From Lelliottia sp. WAP21 (GTDB lineage: Bacteria > Pseudomonadota > Gammaproteobacteria > Enterobacterales > Enterobacteriaceae), in assembly GCF_020532665.2 (NCBI RefSeq), contig NZ_JAIWPG020000004.1:372001-436000 (forward strand): DNA of 64,000 nt. Direction: 5' to 3'. Each line of letters begins with the position of its first letter. The first letter of the stretch is position 1. The notes beneath the pieces are model-generated. The model searched no databases, was not told the DNA's origin, and worked only from the letters and a program-made list of their open reading frames with translations. The position numbers and the translations under genes are program-made. Positions 35,505 through 44,728 of this stretch are shown here, piece after piece.

Positions 35505-36301
35505 AACGGATCAATGCTCTTACCATCGCCGGCACCGATCCCTCGGGCGGCGCTGGCATTCAGGCCGATCTGAAAACCTTCTCTGCACTGGGCGCTTACG
35601 GCTGTTCGGTAATGACCGCGCTGGTGGCGCAGAACACCCGTGGCGTGCAGTCTGTCTTTCGCATTGAGCCCGATTTTGTCACGGCCCAGCTGGAGTCGGT
35701 CTTAAGCGATGTCCGTATTGATACCACCAAAATCGGCATGCTGGCAGAAACGGACATCGTTGAGGCCGTGGCGGATCAACTCACCCGTTATCAGGTGCAA
35801 AACGTGGTTCTGGATACGGTCATGCTGGCGAAAAGCGGTGACCCTTTGCTCTCAGCGTCAGCGGTGGCGACGATGCGAAAACAGTTGTTGCCGCGCGTTG
35901 CGTTGATCACGCCAAACCTCCCGGAGGCCGCCGCTTTGCTGGATGCGCCGCACGCGCGTAACGAGCAAGAGATGAAAGAACAGGGCAGGGCGCTGCTGGC
36001 CATGGGATGTGAAGCGGTGCTGATGAAAGGGGGGCATCTGGATGATGCAGAAAGCCCGGACTGGCTATTTACCCGCCTCGGGGAGCAGCGATTCACGGCT
36101 CCGCGCATTCACACCAAAAATACCCACGGAACCGGTTGTACTTTATCTGCTGCACTCGCCGCACTGCGCCCCCGACACGCCAACTGGGCGGACACGGTAG
36201 CAGAGGCAAAAGCCTGGCTCTCCTGCGCGCTGGCAAAAGCCGACAGCCTGGAGGTCGGTCACGGAATTGGACCCGTCCACCATTTTCATGCGTGGTGGTA
36301 A
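35501..36301 (+). CDS. thiD: Hydroxymethylpyrimidine/phosphomethylpyrimidine kinase
   Basis: Bifunctional ThiD kinase of 266 residues that makes HMP-PP for thiamine synthesis. Motifs: [20 protein letters not shown] at the N-terminus, [11 protein letters not shown] in the middle and the ribokinase-type active-site [14 protein letters not shown] near the C-terminus. The start at 35501 gives the ATGA overlap with thiM and matches the family; a longer frame at 35480 lies within thiM. Confidence 0.97.
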   Translation: MKRINALTIAGTDPSGGAGIQADLKTFSALGAYGCSVMTALVAQNTRGVQSVFRIEPDFVTAQLESVLSDVRIDTTKIGMLAETDIVEAVADQLTRYQVQNVVLDTVMLAKSGDPLLSASAVATMRKQLLPRVALITPNLPEAAALLDAPHARNEQEMKEQGRALLAMGCEAVLMKGGHLDDAESPDWLFTRLGEQRFTAPRIHTKNTHGTGCTLSAALAALRPRHANWADTVAEAKAWLSCALAKADSLEVGHGIGPVHHFHAWW

Positions 36302-36351
36302 GCCCCTGAAGGAGTATACTGGAAGGGAACTTCAGGTCAGGAAAAACAGAG

Positions 36352-37098
36352 ATGGAACAAGCGCATACCCAGTTAATCAGGCAACTGAACGAACGGATCT
36401 CAGCGGCAGATAATACGCCGCTGTACCTTAAGTTCGCCGAGACGGTAAAAAATGCCGTGCGCAGTGGCGTGCTTGAACACGGCAATATTTTGCCGGGTGA
36501 GCGCGATCTGAGCCAGTTGACGGGGGTATCACGCATCACCGTGCGTAAGGCGATGCAGGCGCTGGAAGAGCAGGGCGTAGTGACGCGTGCGCGAGGTTAC
36601 GGCACGCAAATCAATAATATCTTCGAATATTCCCTTAAAGAGGCACGCGGATTTTCTCAGCAAGTCGTGCTGCGCGGAAAAAAGCCCGACACGCTGTGGG
36701 TGAACAAGCGGGTGGTCAACTGTCCGGAAGAGGTGGCCGTCGAGCTTGCCATTGCACCACAGAGCGACGTATTCCTGCTTAAGCGGATTCGCTACGTGGA
36801 CGACGATGCCGTGTCCATTGAGGAGTCGTGGGTTCCCGTCGGGTTAATTGAGGATCCGGATGCAATTGGCATCTCGCTGTACGACTATTTTCGCAGTCAG
36901 AATATTTTTCCTCAGCGGACCCGTTCCCGCGTGAGCGCCCGTATGCCGGACAGTGAATTCCAGACCCATATCAATATGGATGATAAAATTCCGGTGCTGG
37001 TCATCAAGCAGGTTGCGCTCGATCAACAACACCGGCCCATTGAGTACAGCATCAGCTATTGCCGAAGCGATCTATACGTTTTCGTGTGCGAGGAGTAG
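36352..37098 (+). CDS. yegW: GntR/HutC-family regulator YegW
   Basis: Transcription regulator of 248 residues with an N-terminal GntR winged helix (about 25-90, NILPGERDLSQLTGVSRITVRKAMQALEEQGVVTRARGYGT) and a C-terminal UTRA effector domain (from about 100). E. coli yegW sits at the same place opposite yegTUV, so it probably controls that nucleoside-related operon. The leader before it has an inverted repeat CCTGAAG/CTTCAGG (36305-36336). Its 3' end overlaps convergent yegV by 27 bases. Confidence 0.93.
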   Translation: MEQAHTQLIRQLNERISAADNTPLYLKFAETVKNAVRSGVLEHGNILPGERDLSQLTGVSRITVRKAMQALEEQGVVTRARGYGTQINNIFEYSLKEARGFSQQVVLRGKKPDTLWVNKRVVNCPEEVAVELAIAPQSDVFLLKRIRYVDDDAVSIEESWVPVGLIEDPDAIGISLYDYFRSQNIFPQRTRSRVSARMPDSEFQTHINMDDKIPVLVIKQVALDQQHRPIEYSISYCRSDLYVFVCEE

Positions 37099-38028
37099 CG
37101 CCTCACGGGTGGGCGCGCAGTCGCCGCCGCGATGGCTGACTACCCACGCAGCGACCGCGTTGCCGAGCCGCACCGACTCTTCCAGCGTCCAGCCCGCCGC
37201 CAGCCCGGCCAGCGTGCCTCCGGCGTGACTATCCCCCGCACCAATCGTATCGACCACCGTAGCCGAAAAGGCAGGCACATGGCTCTGATGCTCACCGTCG
37301 TAAAACCATGCCCCATCCTTGTCATGACGAATAATCAACGGACTACCATAATGCGTCTGCCATACGCGTCCCAGCGACGGCGTGTCTACCCCTAAACGTT
37401 CGGCGGCACGTTCTGCTTCCTGACGATTGAGTGAGACAATGGGTTTACAGGCCATAACGCGCGCCATTATCTCGTCAGAGATATCCTCAATGCGCGGGCC
37501 AAAATCGATAAAAGGGGTGACGGACTCAAGCCCTTCAAGCCAGTGCGTCAGCAGTGCCGCGCACGGAGAGGCAAGCTGATAGCCAGACAAATACACCAGG
37601 CTTTGCGCAGGCACCGTCAATGCGTCGAGCCAGGATTGCTGCCACTGATTTTCCACACCGCTAAAGGACATAAAGGTACGTTCACCGTCCGGTTCAACCA
37701 GCGCCAGGCACCAGCCGTTGTCTCCTGACTCTGCTTCCACTGCACTTTGCAGACCCTGACGGGCCATCGCCTGACGAATAATGTCCGCCCACACGCCATG
37801 CCCGACAGGCAGAGCGTTTTGCGCGGGGACCCCAAGGCGCTTTAACGCAATGGCGATATTCAGCGCACAGCCACCGATATTAACGCCTTGCTGCTTGAGT
37901 TCGATGTCACACCCGCGCCAGGGCAGGGCATAAGCATCGGCAATGACGTCAATCACGGCTGCGCCCAGCACCGTCACCGGACGGCGGGCGGTTAACGACG
38001 CCAGACGAGGGGCGAATGTTGCGTTCAT
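37072..38028 (-). CDS. yegV: PfkB-family sugar/nucleoside kinase YegV
   Basis: Ribokinase-like kinase of 318 residues. It has an N-terminal GGCALNIAIALKRLG substrate-binding region and the C-terminal ATP/anion-hole signature VVDTIGAGDSHAGGTLAGL with catalytic Asp. Substrate unproven; next to an ADP-ribosylglycohydrolase and a nucleoside transporter, a ribosyl or nucleoside substrate is likely. Start ATG at 38028 follows GGGAG and overlaps the yegU stop by ATGA. Confidence 0.92.
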   Translation of the reverse strand: MNATFAPRLASLTARRPVTVLGAAVIDVIADAYALPWRGCDIELKQQGVNIGGCALNIAIALKRLGVPAQNALPVGHGVWADIIRQAMARQGLQSAVEAESGDNGWCLALVEPDGERTFMSFSGVENQWQQSWLDALTVPAQSLVYLSGYQLASPCAALLTHWLEGLESVTPFIDFGPRIEDISDEIMARVMACKPIVSLNRQEAERAAERLGVDTPSLGRVWQTHYGSPLIIRHDKDGAWFYDGEHQSHVPAFSATVVDTIGAGDSHAGGTLAGLAAGWTLEESVRLGNAVAAWVVSHRGGDCAPTREALLLAHENV

Positions 38029-39029
38029 ACACACTCCCTTTGCTCCCGGTAGTGGAGTAATTTTTCGCAGTAATAGCCAAAGTCGAGCTGGTTGACCCTG
38101 TCCAGCTCCGCTTTTAGCGAAAGGTCGATAGCCTGGACACCCTGTAATGCGCCACAGATGGCCGTCGCCATGGCGCCAATGGTGTCAGTATCACCGCCCA
38201 GGTTAGCGCACAGAATGGCGCAGCGGTTCGGATCGGTGCCCGCCAGTTCGACCATGGCGATCGCTGCAGGCACCGACTCCAGCGTACTGGTGCCTGCACC
38301 GACAAGCTGATAGATCTGCTCGCTGGCCGATTCAATCCCGTTCGCCTCGCGCACCGTTTTTAACGCCAGCTCGATCCGGGCAGCCAGGGAGGCGCTGAAG
38401 GTCGTGACTTTCACCTCCTGTGCATAACGCGCGATGCCGGGCAGAGCGTCCGCGATGTTCGTCCAGCTTTCACCGTCAATCGCGCGGGAAATTGCCCACG
38501 ACACCACGACAGCCCCGGCAATGGCCAGATCGGATTTGTGCGTCGGGCTGGAAGCCAGTGCCACTTCGCCCACAAAATGCTCAAGGCGCGTCGCAGGCAA
38601 CAGACAGCCCAGCGGGGAGGCGCGCATCGCTGCGCCGTTGGTCACGCCGTTATTCTCCAGCGCGCTTACCGGTTTACCGTCGCGAATCGCGTTCAGGGCA
38701 ATTTTGGACGTCGGCCCGAGCACATTTTTATTAAAAGCGTCGAAATCGGTGGCCCACTGCAAAATATGTCTGCCGATGACGTCCGCATCAATCTGACCAT
38801 CGCATTCAATGATGGCATCGGCAAGGCACAGCGCCATCGACGTATCGTCGGTAAATTCAGCCTGATTAAAATAACAGGCAGCGTTATTCTCGGCCGGACC
38901 AGGCAGAAAACGGTCAATCCAGCCAAAATGCGCTTTGACCCGACGGCGCGGCCACAGCTCCGATGGCATACCCATCGCATCCCCTAATGCCTGCCCGTAC
39001 AGGGCGCCGAGAATACGTTCTGCTTTCAT
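38025..39029 (-). CDS. yegU: ADP-ribosylglycohydrolase family protein YegU
   Basis: 334 residues. Binuclear-magnesium ADP-ribosylglycohydrolase fold with the metal motifs EFTDDTSMALCLAD (near residue 60) and LGGDTDTIGAMATAI (near 280). Members release ADP-ribose from proteins, nucleosides or small molecules; the YegU substrate is not established. Middle gene of the yegT-yegU-yegV operon, joined by 4-base overlaps on both sides. Confidence 0.93.
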   Translation of the reverse strand: MKAERILGALYGQALGDAMGMPSELWPRRRVKAHFGWIDRFLPGPAENNAACYFNQAEFTDDTSMALCLADAIIECDGQIDADVIGRHILQWATDFDAFNKNVLGPTSKIALNAIRDGKPVSALENNGVTNGAAMRASPLGCLLPATRLEHFVGEVALASSPTHKSDLAIAGAVVVSWAISRAIDGESWTNIADALPGIARYAQEVKVTTFSASLAARIELALKTVREANGIESASEQIYQLVGAGTSTLESVPAAIAMVELAGTDPNRCAILCANLGGDTDTIGAMATAICGALQGVQAIDLSLKAELDRVNQLDFGYYCEKLLHYREQRECV

Positions 39030-40303
39030 TTTACTTCCCCTCGTGTCAGCGCGGTATCGCGATCCCCCACCTCAATGGCGGTGATTTCATCATCCGATTC
39101 GCGGAAAAACAGCATAAACAGCACGGCGATGACGGCGATCATGATCGCGCCAAACGTCCACATTCCGGCCCAGTTGAAGGTCAATCCGTTCACGGGCTCT
39201 TTATAAGCAAACATCTTTTCCATCATCACGCCGCCCAGACGGTAGCCCAACAGGCTGCCAAATCCCTGACAGCAGAGCGTAATCAACCCTTGTGCTGCGG
39301 TGCGCATGTGTGCGGGGGCTTTTTTGTCCACGTAGATATAAGCGGTGACGTAATAGAAGTCGTAGCTCACGCCGTGCAGCAAAATCCCGAGGAACAGCAG
39401 GGCATAGGTGAAATATTCTTCCGCGCCGCCAAAGACAAAAAAGGCGTAGCGGATCGCCGCGGTAATAAGACCTAACAACAGAACCTTTTTAATACCAAAG
39501 CGCTTTGTGAAGAAGGGCAGTGCCAGCATAAAGAAGATTTCGGAGAACTGGCCGAGCGTCATCCAGCCCGTCGCGTTTTTCATGCCGACTTCGGTGAGAT
39601 AGCCATTGGCGAAGATGTAATAAAACGCCAGCGGCATCGCGAACAGGAACGAGCAGAAGAAAAAGACCAGAAAATTTTTGTCGCGCAGCAGGATCAGCGC
39701 GTCCAGACCCAGCATGACCTTAAGATCCATTTTGCCGGTACTTTTGGGGGGCGTATTGGGCAGAAAGAAGGCAAAGACCCCGAGCAGCGCAGAGCTGGCT
39801 GCCGTCAGCAGGAGCGGCAGGTTGGTATCTGAAATATCGTGATAGCCCATCATTTGCGGCAGGAATCCGCATGCCAGACCAGAGGCAATCCAGCCAATCG
39901 TCCCCATGACGCGGATGCGCGGAAAATCGGCTTCCACATCATCCACGTTGGCAAAGGCAATACTGTTGGTCAATGCAATGGTAGGCATATAGGTGAGCGA
40001 GTAGGCCAGCAGCAGCGGGAAAAAGCCGCTGAACGTGGTCTGTTGAGCGGCAAAGTACATCAGAATGGCGCCCGCAAACATCAGCACCGCCAGGACCTTT
40101 TGCGCCGCGAAGAAGCGGTCCGTCAGCGAGCCGACGAGAATGGGAGAAAGGATCGCCGCGATGGCGGTACAGGCATATGACCAGCCAATTTCCCCGGCGG
40201 TAAAACCGCTTTTGCTCAGCCATAACCACAGCGGCACAAACCAGGCGCCCCAGATAAACCATTCAACAAACATCATGAACGACAGTTGGACTTTCGTTTT
40301 CAT
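39026..40303 (-). CDS. yegT: Nucleoside:H+ symporter family transporter YegT
   Basis: Inner-membrane MFS nucleoside transporter (NupG/XapB type), 425 residues with about 12 membrane helices, beginning MKTKVQLSFMMFVEWFIWGAWFVPLWLWL. Very close to E. coli YegT. The ATG at 40303 follows AGGATGAAAAA and matches the family start; the open frame reaches 15 codons further up. First gene of the operon, divergent from fbaB. Confidence 0.94.
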   Translation of the reverse strand: MKTKVQLSFMMFVEWFIWGAWFVPLWLWLSKSGFTAGEIGWSYACTAIAAILSPILVGSLTDRFFAAQKVLAVLMFAGAILMYFAAQQTTFSGFFPLLLAYSLTYMPTIALTNSIAFANVDDVEADFPRIRVMGTIGWIASGLACGFLPQMMGYHDISDTNLPLLLTAASSALLGVFAFFLPNTPPKSTGKMDLKVMLGLDALILLRDKNFLVFFFCSFLFAMPLAFYYIFANGYLTEVGMKNATGWMTLGQFSEIFFMLALPFFTKRFGIKKVLLLGLITAAIRYAFFVFGGAEEYFTYALLFLGILLHGVSYDFYYVTAYIYVDKKAPAHMRTAAQGLITLCCQGFGSLLGYRLGGVMMEKMFAYKEPVNGLTFNWAGMWTFGAIMIAVIAVLFMLFFRESDDEITAIEVGDRDTALTRGEVK

Positions 40304-40341
40304 TTTTTCATCCTGCATGTCAGAGAGAGTACGTTGACACC

Positions 40342-40370
40342 ATACCACTCAATAATACCTTTTAAATACC
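40342..40370. promoter_or_regulatory. Triple ATACC repeat upstream of yegT, possible YegW operator
   Basis: ATACC occurs at 40342, 40355 and 40366, spaced 13 and 11 bases, about 40-67 bases upstream of the yegT start. The spacing near one helical turn suggests a regulator site; YegW is the obvious candidate. This is inference. Confidence 0.35.
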
Positions 40371-40412
40371 TTTGAGGTGATTGTTTGATCAATGTAACAG
40401 TTTTGTTGTTAA

Positions 40413-40420
40413 TGAATCGA
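40413..40420 (+). promoter_or_regulatory. Possible Cra half-site upstream of fbaB
   Basis: TGAATCGA followed by GG matches the Cra consensus start TGAAWCG, about 140 bases before the fbaB ATG. Cra control of fbaB is known in E. coli; the 3' half of this site is poor. Confidence 0.3.
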
Positions 40421-40554
40421 GGCAGCAGATTGTGCTGAAAGAAGAGACGTTAAGTGGAAAATCTCTCCCGTCGGTACCAGGCTTAACCTGCCCAAAAAAT
40501 TTGGGTTTGGAAAACATGCTCCGGCATCAGGCCGGAACTTACGGGAGCCTCACT

Positions 40555-41607
40555 ATGACAGATATTGCGCAGTTGCTTGGCAAAGACGCCGACAGCCTAT
40601 TACAGCATCGTTGTATGACTATTCCAGCCGACCAGCTTTACCTTCCGGGTCATGACTACGTTGACCGCGTCATGATCGATAACAATCGCCCGCCGGCGGT
40701 CCTGCGAAACATGCAAACCCTCTACAACACCGGACGTCTTGCCGGAACGGGGTACTTGTCGATTTTGCCGGTTGACCAGGGCGTGGAGCACTCCGCGGGA
40801 GCTTCGTTTGCCGCTAACCCGCTCTATTTCGATCCGAAGAATATCGTGGAACTGGCGATTGAAGCCGGTTGCAACTGCGTGGCCTCCACCTACGGCGTGT
40901 TGGCCTCTGTTTCGCGCCGCTACGCGCACCGCATCCCATTCCTCGTCAAACTCAATCACAATGAGACGCTAAGCTACCCCACGGAATACGATCAGACGCT
41001 CTACGCCAACGTTGAACAGGCGTTCAATATGGGCGCGGTGGCCGTCGGGGCAACGATTTACTTTGGCTCTGAGCAGTCCCGTCGTCAGATTGAAGAGATC
41101 TCCGCCGCGTTTGAACGGGCGCATGAGCTGGGCATGGTCACCGTGCTGTGGGCCTATTTGCGTAATAATGCTTTCAAAAAAGATGGCGTGGATTACCACG
41201 TTTCGGCGGATCTGACCGGTCAGGCCAACCATCTGGCGGCCACCATTGGCGCGGACATTGTTAAGCAGAAAATGGCTGAAAATAATGGCGGCTACAAGGC
41301 GGTTAACTTCGGTTATACCGATGACCGCGTTTACAGCAAGCTGACCAGTGAGAACCCAATCGATCTGGTGCGCTACCAGCTGGCGAACTGCTATATGGGG
41401 CGGGCAGGCCTGATCAACTCCGGCGGTGCGGCCGGGGGCGATACGGATTTAACCGACGCGGTTCGCACGGCGGTGATCAACAAACGCGCCGGCGGCATGG
41501 GGCTGATTCTGGGCCGCAAAGCGTTCAAGAAAACCATGAGCGAAGGCGTGAAGTTGATCAATGCGGTTCAGGATGTCTATCTGGATAGCAAGGTCACGAT
41601 CGCTTAA
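40555..41607 (+). CDS. fbaB: Fructose-bisphosphate aldolase class I (FbaB/DhnA type)
   Basis: Schiff-base aldolase of 350 residues interconverting fructose 1,6-bisphosphate with glyceraldehyde 3-phosphate and DHAP; in E. coli mainly used during gluconeogenic growth. The sequence is nearly identical to E. coli FbaB from [13 protein letters not shown] onwards ([42 protein letters not shown]). The start at 40555 has GGGAG upstream; the frame opens at 40381, but those 58 codons lie in the leader. The leader contains a TCCGGC/GCCGGA hairpin around 40520. A terminator follows the gene. Confidence 0.95.
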   Translation: MTDIAQLLGKDADSLLQHRCMTIPADQLYLPGHDYVDRVMIDNNRPPAVLRNMQTLYNTGRLAGTGYLSILPVDQGVEHSAGASFAANPLYFDPKNIVELAIEAGCNCVASTYGVLASVSRRYAHRIPFLVKLNHNETLSYPTEYDQTLYANVEQAFNMGAVAVGATIYFGSEQSRRQIEEISAAFERAHELGMVTVLWAYLRNNAFKKDGVDYHVSADLTGQANHLAATIGADIVKQKMAENNGGYKAVNFGYTDDRVYSKLTSENPIDLVRYQLANCYMGRAGLINSGGAAGGDTDLTDAVRTAVINKRAGGMGLILGRKAFKKTMSEGVKLINAVQDVYLDSKVTIA

Positions 41608-41618
41608 TTACCCTCATT

Positions 41619-41643
41619 GACCCTCTCTCACCGGGAGAGGGTC
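41619..41643 (+). terminator. Terminator after fbaB
   Basis: GACCCTCTC pairs with GAGAGGGTC, 9 bp, 11 bases after the stop, followed by TCTTCTC. Confidence 0.75.
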
Positions 41644-41758
41644 TCTTCTCCGGAGCCGTGCTTCGTCTACCTTCTCCCCTCTCATAAATTGCGTGTATAT
41701 ACCTGCTTCATTCCTTTTTAAAACACAGTCTGATCCACTTCACACTTCCCCCTCCTTT

Positions 41759-41774
41759 TGTGAAAAGTGTCACT
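41759..41774. promoter_or_regulatory. CRP-like site upstream of the sugar-acid/peptide operon
   Basis: TGTGA-AAAGTG-TCACT has both CRP half-sites at the right six-base spacing, with one mismatch in the second half. It lies 145-160 bases before the operon's first start codon, in a 311-base intergenic region with no gene. Confidence 0.55.
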
Positions 41775-41781
41775 TCGCCCC

Positions 41782-41793
41782 GTGCATATGCAC
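41782..41793. promoter_or_regulatory. Perfect 12-bp palindrome, possible operator
   Basis: GTGCATATGCAC lies just after the CRP-like site. A second dyad, TTGTC-N10-GACAA, lies at 41820-41839. Either could be the operator of an unlinked regulator; none is encoded next to the operon. Confidence 0.35.
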
Positions 41794-41918
41794 AACAAAT
41801 CGTCGACGCATAGCGGAAATTGTCTAAGGCAGCGGACAAATTTTGCGCTTAAAGTTAATTTCGAAACGGCTTTTCAAATTATGACGTCGCACTGACCTCT
41901 GTTGTGTAAGGACTAAAA

Positions 41919-43073
41919 ATGAAAATTGAATCTGTCAATGTCACCGTCTTCCAGTACCCCACGCGTCGGGTCTCGGACAGCGCCGGTCATTCCCATCCTG
42001 GCCCGGAAAGCATGGCCAAAATGGCGATGCTCACCATCACGGCCGACGATGGCACGCAAGGTTACGCGTTTGCGCCGCCGGAAGTGGTGCGCCCCTTTGT
42101 GGTGAATACGTTTTTTCGCAAGGTGCTGGTGGGGCAAGACGCGTTCAATCGCGAGCGCATCTGGCAGGATCTGGCGCACTGGCAGCGTGGGAGCGCACAC
42201 CAGCTGACCGAGCGCGCGCTCTCGTTTGTGGAACAGGCGTTGTGGGATCTGGCGGGACGCAAGCTGAATATGCCGGTCTGGAAGCTGCTGGGCGGCTATC
42301 GGGATACCGTGCCAGCCTACGGCAGCACCATGTGTGGCGACGATCTGCCGGGCGGTCTCTCTACGCCCGACGACTATGCCCGCTTTGCCGAAAAACTGGT
42401 GGCGCGCGGCTATAAGGCTATCAAACTGCATACCTGGATGCCGCCGGTCTCTTTTGCGCCGAACCCGAAAATGGACGTCAAAGCCTGTGCAGCCGTGCGT
42501 GAAGCGGTCGGCCCGGACATCGATCTGATGATTGACGGCTACCACTGGTACAGCCGTACCGAGGCGCTGTATATCGGCAAGGCGCTGGAAAAACTCAACT
42601 TCGCCTGGTTTGAGGAGCCCATGGAAGAGGAGAGCATGGCCTCTTACGCCTGGCTGGCGGAGAACCTGTCGATTCCGATTATCGGGCCTGAAAGCTTAGG
42701 GGGGAAACACCACAGCCGCGCCGACTGGGTCAAAGCGGGGGCCTGCGACATTCTGCGTGCGGGGGCCAACGGCGTCGGCGGCATTTCTCCCACGCTCAAA
42801 GTGGCTCACCTGGCCGAGTCGTTCGGTATGGACTGTGAAGTGCATGGAAACGGTGCGGCAAGCCTTGCCGTGATTGGCGCCATTAAAAACTGCCGCTGGT
42901 ATGAACGTGGGTTACTGCATCCGTTCCTTGATTACGATGAACCTGCGGCGTATCTCAACAGTCTGGTCGATCCGATGGATGAAAATGGCATGGTTACTCT
43001 GCCAGATCGTCCCGGTCTCGGCGAAGACATTAATTTTGCGTATATCGAAGCCAATACCGTCAGCCACGACTGA
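41919..43073 (+). CDS. Enolase-superfamily (mandelate racemase-like) enzyme
   Basis: 384 residues, normal length for mandelate racemase/muconate lactonising enzymes. The N-terminal capping domain ends near residue 130. The barrel has metal ligands Asp206 (LMIDGYHWY), Glu232 (FEEPM) and Glu258 (GPESLGG). The second-strand base motif is Lys169-Leu170-His171 (AIKLHTW), i.e. KxH rather than KxK, and His309 (CEVHGNGA) is the likely general acid/base on the other face. This pattern suits a sugar-acid dehydratase better than a racemase or dipeptide epimerase; the substrate is not known. First gene of an operon with a peptide-type importer (SBP gene 38 bases later). Confidence 0.85.
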   Translation: MKIESVNVTVFQYPTRRVSDSAGHSHPGPESMAKMAMLTITADDGTQGYAFAPPEVVRPFVVNTFFRKVLVGQDAFNRERIWQDLAHWQRGSAHQLTERALSFVEQALWDLAGRKLNMPVWKLLGGYRDTVPAYGSTMCGDDLPGGLSTPDDYARFAEKLVARGYKAIKLHTWMPPVSFAPNPKMDVKACAAVREAVGPDIDLMIDGYHWYSRTEALYIGKALEKLNFAWFEEPMEEESMASYAWLAENLSIPIIGPESLGGKHHSRADWVKAGACDILRAGANGVGGISPTLKVAHLAESFGMDCEVHGNGAASLAVIGAIKNCRWYERGLLHPFLDYDEPAAYLNSLVDPMDENGMVTLPDRPGLGEDINFAYIEANTVSHD

Positions 43074-43111
43074 CCATAACAATACTTCAACCCTACAAAC
43101 GGTATACACAG

Positions 43112-44728
43112 ATGAACAAAAACGCCCTCACGAAGGCGTGTTTACTCGCGCTTTCGCTGATAATGGGGAGCGGTGCGGCGTATGCAAAAACGCCGCCCGA
43201 TCAGCTCATCATCGGTATGAATATGAATAACCTGCTGACCCTCGATCCGGCCGCCATGACCGGCAACGAGGTCGTCGGGATTGTCGTGAATCTCTATGAT
43301 TCGCTGGTGGAGCTTGACCCGAACGAACTCACTCACGTGAAACCCGCGCTGGCGAAAAGCTGGGAGATTACACCGGATCGCAAAACCCTGACGTTTCATC
43401 TTCGTGATGACGTGACGTTCCATTCCGGCAATCCGCTTACCGCGCAGGACGTCGTCTGGTCGATGCGCCGTCTGTTGCATCTTAATCTGGCGCAGGCGTC
43501 GGTCTGGAAATCCTACGGCTTCTCGAAGAAAAATATCGACCAGCAGATCAGCGCGCCGGATGCGTACACGGTGCAAATTGTTCTGCCTAAGCCCAACGAT
43601 CCGCAACTGGTGATTTATTCCCTGGGCGCACTCGGCAATCTGGGCGTGCTCGACAGCAAAACCGTGCAACAGCACGCGGTCAATAACGACTGGGGCAACC
43701 GCTGGCTGACCACCAACGAGGCCGGCTCTGGGCCCTTTATGCTGGAAACCTGGCAGGCTAAAGATGTGCTGCGGATGCAGCGCAATCCGCATTACTGGCG
43801 TGTTGCGCCAAAGATGAACCGGATTGTGCTACGCCATTTTCAAGAGTCGCAAACCCTGCGACTGATGATTGAAAAAGGCGATCTGGATATCGCCAGTAAT
43901 ATGGCCGTGTCTGACATCAATGCCCTGCGTAAAGACCCTCAATTGACGGTGGAAGCCGTGCAAAAAGGGACGGTCTATTACGTTGCCATGAGCATGAAAG
44001 AGGCGCATTTTGCCAATCCGAAAGTGCGCGAGGCCGTGCGCTACCTGATTGACTATCAGGGGATCAATAAGGCGCTGATGCCGGGGTATGGCGTGCTGCA
44101 CCAGCGGCCCATTAAGGCGGGAATGCCGTCCACGTTGCCGGACCCGGGTTATCAGCTCGACATTCCCCGTGCGAAAAAATTGCTGGCAGAAGCCGGGTAT
44201 CCAGAAGGGTTTGATACCACCTTACGCGTGCTGGCCGATCAGCCGTTTTTGAATATCGCCATCGCCGTGCAGTCCACGCTGATGCAGGCGGGGATCAACG
44301 CCAAAATTATCACCGGCACCGGTAACCAGATCTACGGCGCGATGCGCGAGCGAAAGTTCGACATGCTGGTCGGGCGCGGCGGCAGCGGGGTGGAACCGCA
44401 TCCCCACTCCAGCCTGCGTGCGCTGGTCTATAACCCGGACAACAGCGACGCGGCACGGCTCACCAATTTTCAGGGATGGCGCACCAGTTTTTACGACAAG
44501 CCTCTGAATGAGATGATCGATAAAGCGCTGCTGGAGCGGGATGCAAAACAGCAGATTGCCGATTATCAGCAAATTCAGGTGCGTTATGACGCGCTAATTC
44601 CGGCGATGGTCCCTCTGTCGCAAATGGTGGATTCCGTGGTGGTGCGTAATGAGGTGAAAAACTTCCAGTCGCATCCTTCCGCGACCACCTTCCTGCGCGA
44701 AGTCTATAAAACCGGAGGTGAACAATGA
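43112..44728 (+). CDS. ABC transporter substrate-binding protein, family 5 (peptide/nickel/opine type)
   Basis: Periplasmic solute-binding protein of 538 residues. Signal peptide to about residue 25 (ACLLALSLIMGSGAAYA). The SBP_bac_5 fold follows, including VKPALAKSWEITPDRKTLTFHLRDDVTFHSG and the domain hinge near EAVRYLIDYQGINKALMPG. Family members bind di- and oligopeptides, glutathione, opines, haem or nickel; the linked enolase-family enzyme hints at an acidic or sugar-containing ligand. The stop overlaps the next gene by ATGA. Confidence 0.9.
   Translation: MNKNALTKACLLALSLIMGSGAAYAKTPPDQLIIGMNMNNLLTLDPAAMTGNEVVGIVVNLYDSLVELDPNELTHVKPALAKSWEITPDRKTLTFHLRDDVTFHSGNPLTAQDVVWSMRRLLHLNLAQASVWKSYGFSKKNIDQQISAPDAYTVQIVLPKPNDPQLVIYSLGALGNLGVLDSKTVQQHAVNNDWGNRWLTTNEAGSGPFMLETWQAKDVLRMQRNPHYWRVAPKMNRIVLRHFQESQTLRLMIEKGDLDIASNMAVSDINALRKDPQLTVEAVQKGTVYYVAMSMKEAHFANPKVREAVRYLIDYQGINKALMPGYGVLHQRPIKAGMPSTLPDPGYQLDIPRAKKLLAEAGYPEGFDTTLRVLADQPFLNIAIAVQSTLMQAGINAKIITGTGNQIYGAMRERKFDMLVGRGGSGVEPHPHSSLRALVYNPDNSDAARLTNFQGWRTSFYDKPLNEMIDKALLERDAKQQIADYQQIQVRYDALIPAMVPLSQMVDSVVVRNEVKNFQSHPSATTFLREVYKTGGEQ

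Noticed and set aside
40381-40554. N-terminal extension of fbaB by 58 codons
   Set aside because: The extension lies in the regulatory leader with a hairpin; the ATG at 40555 has a ribosome site and matches the known FbaB start.
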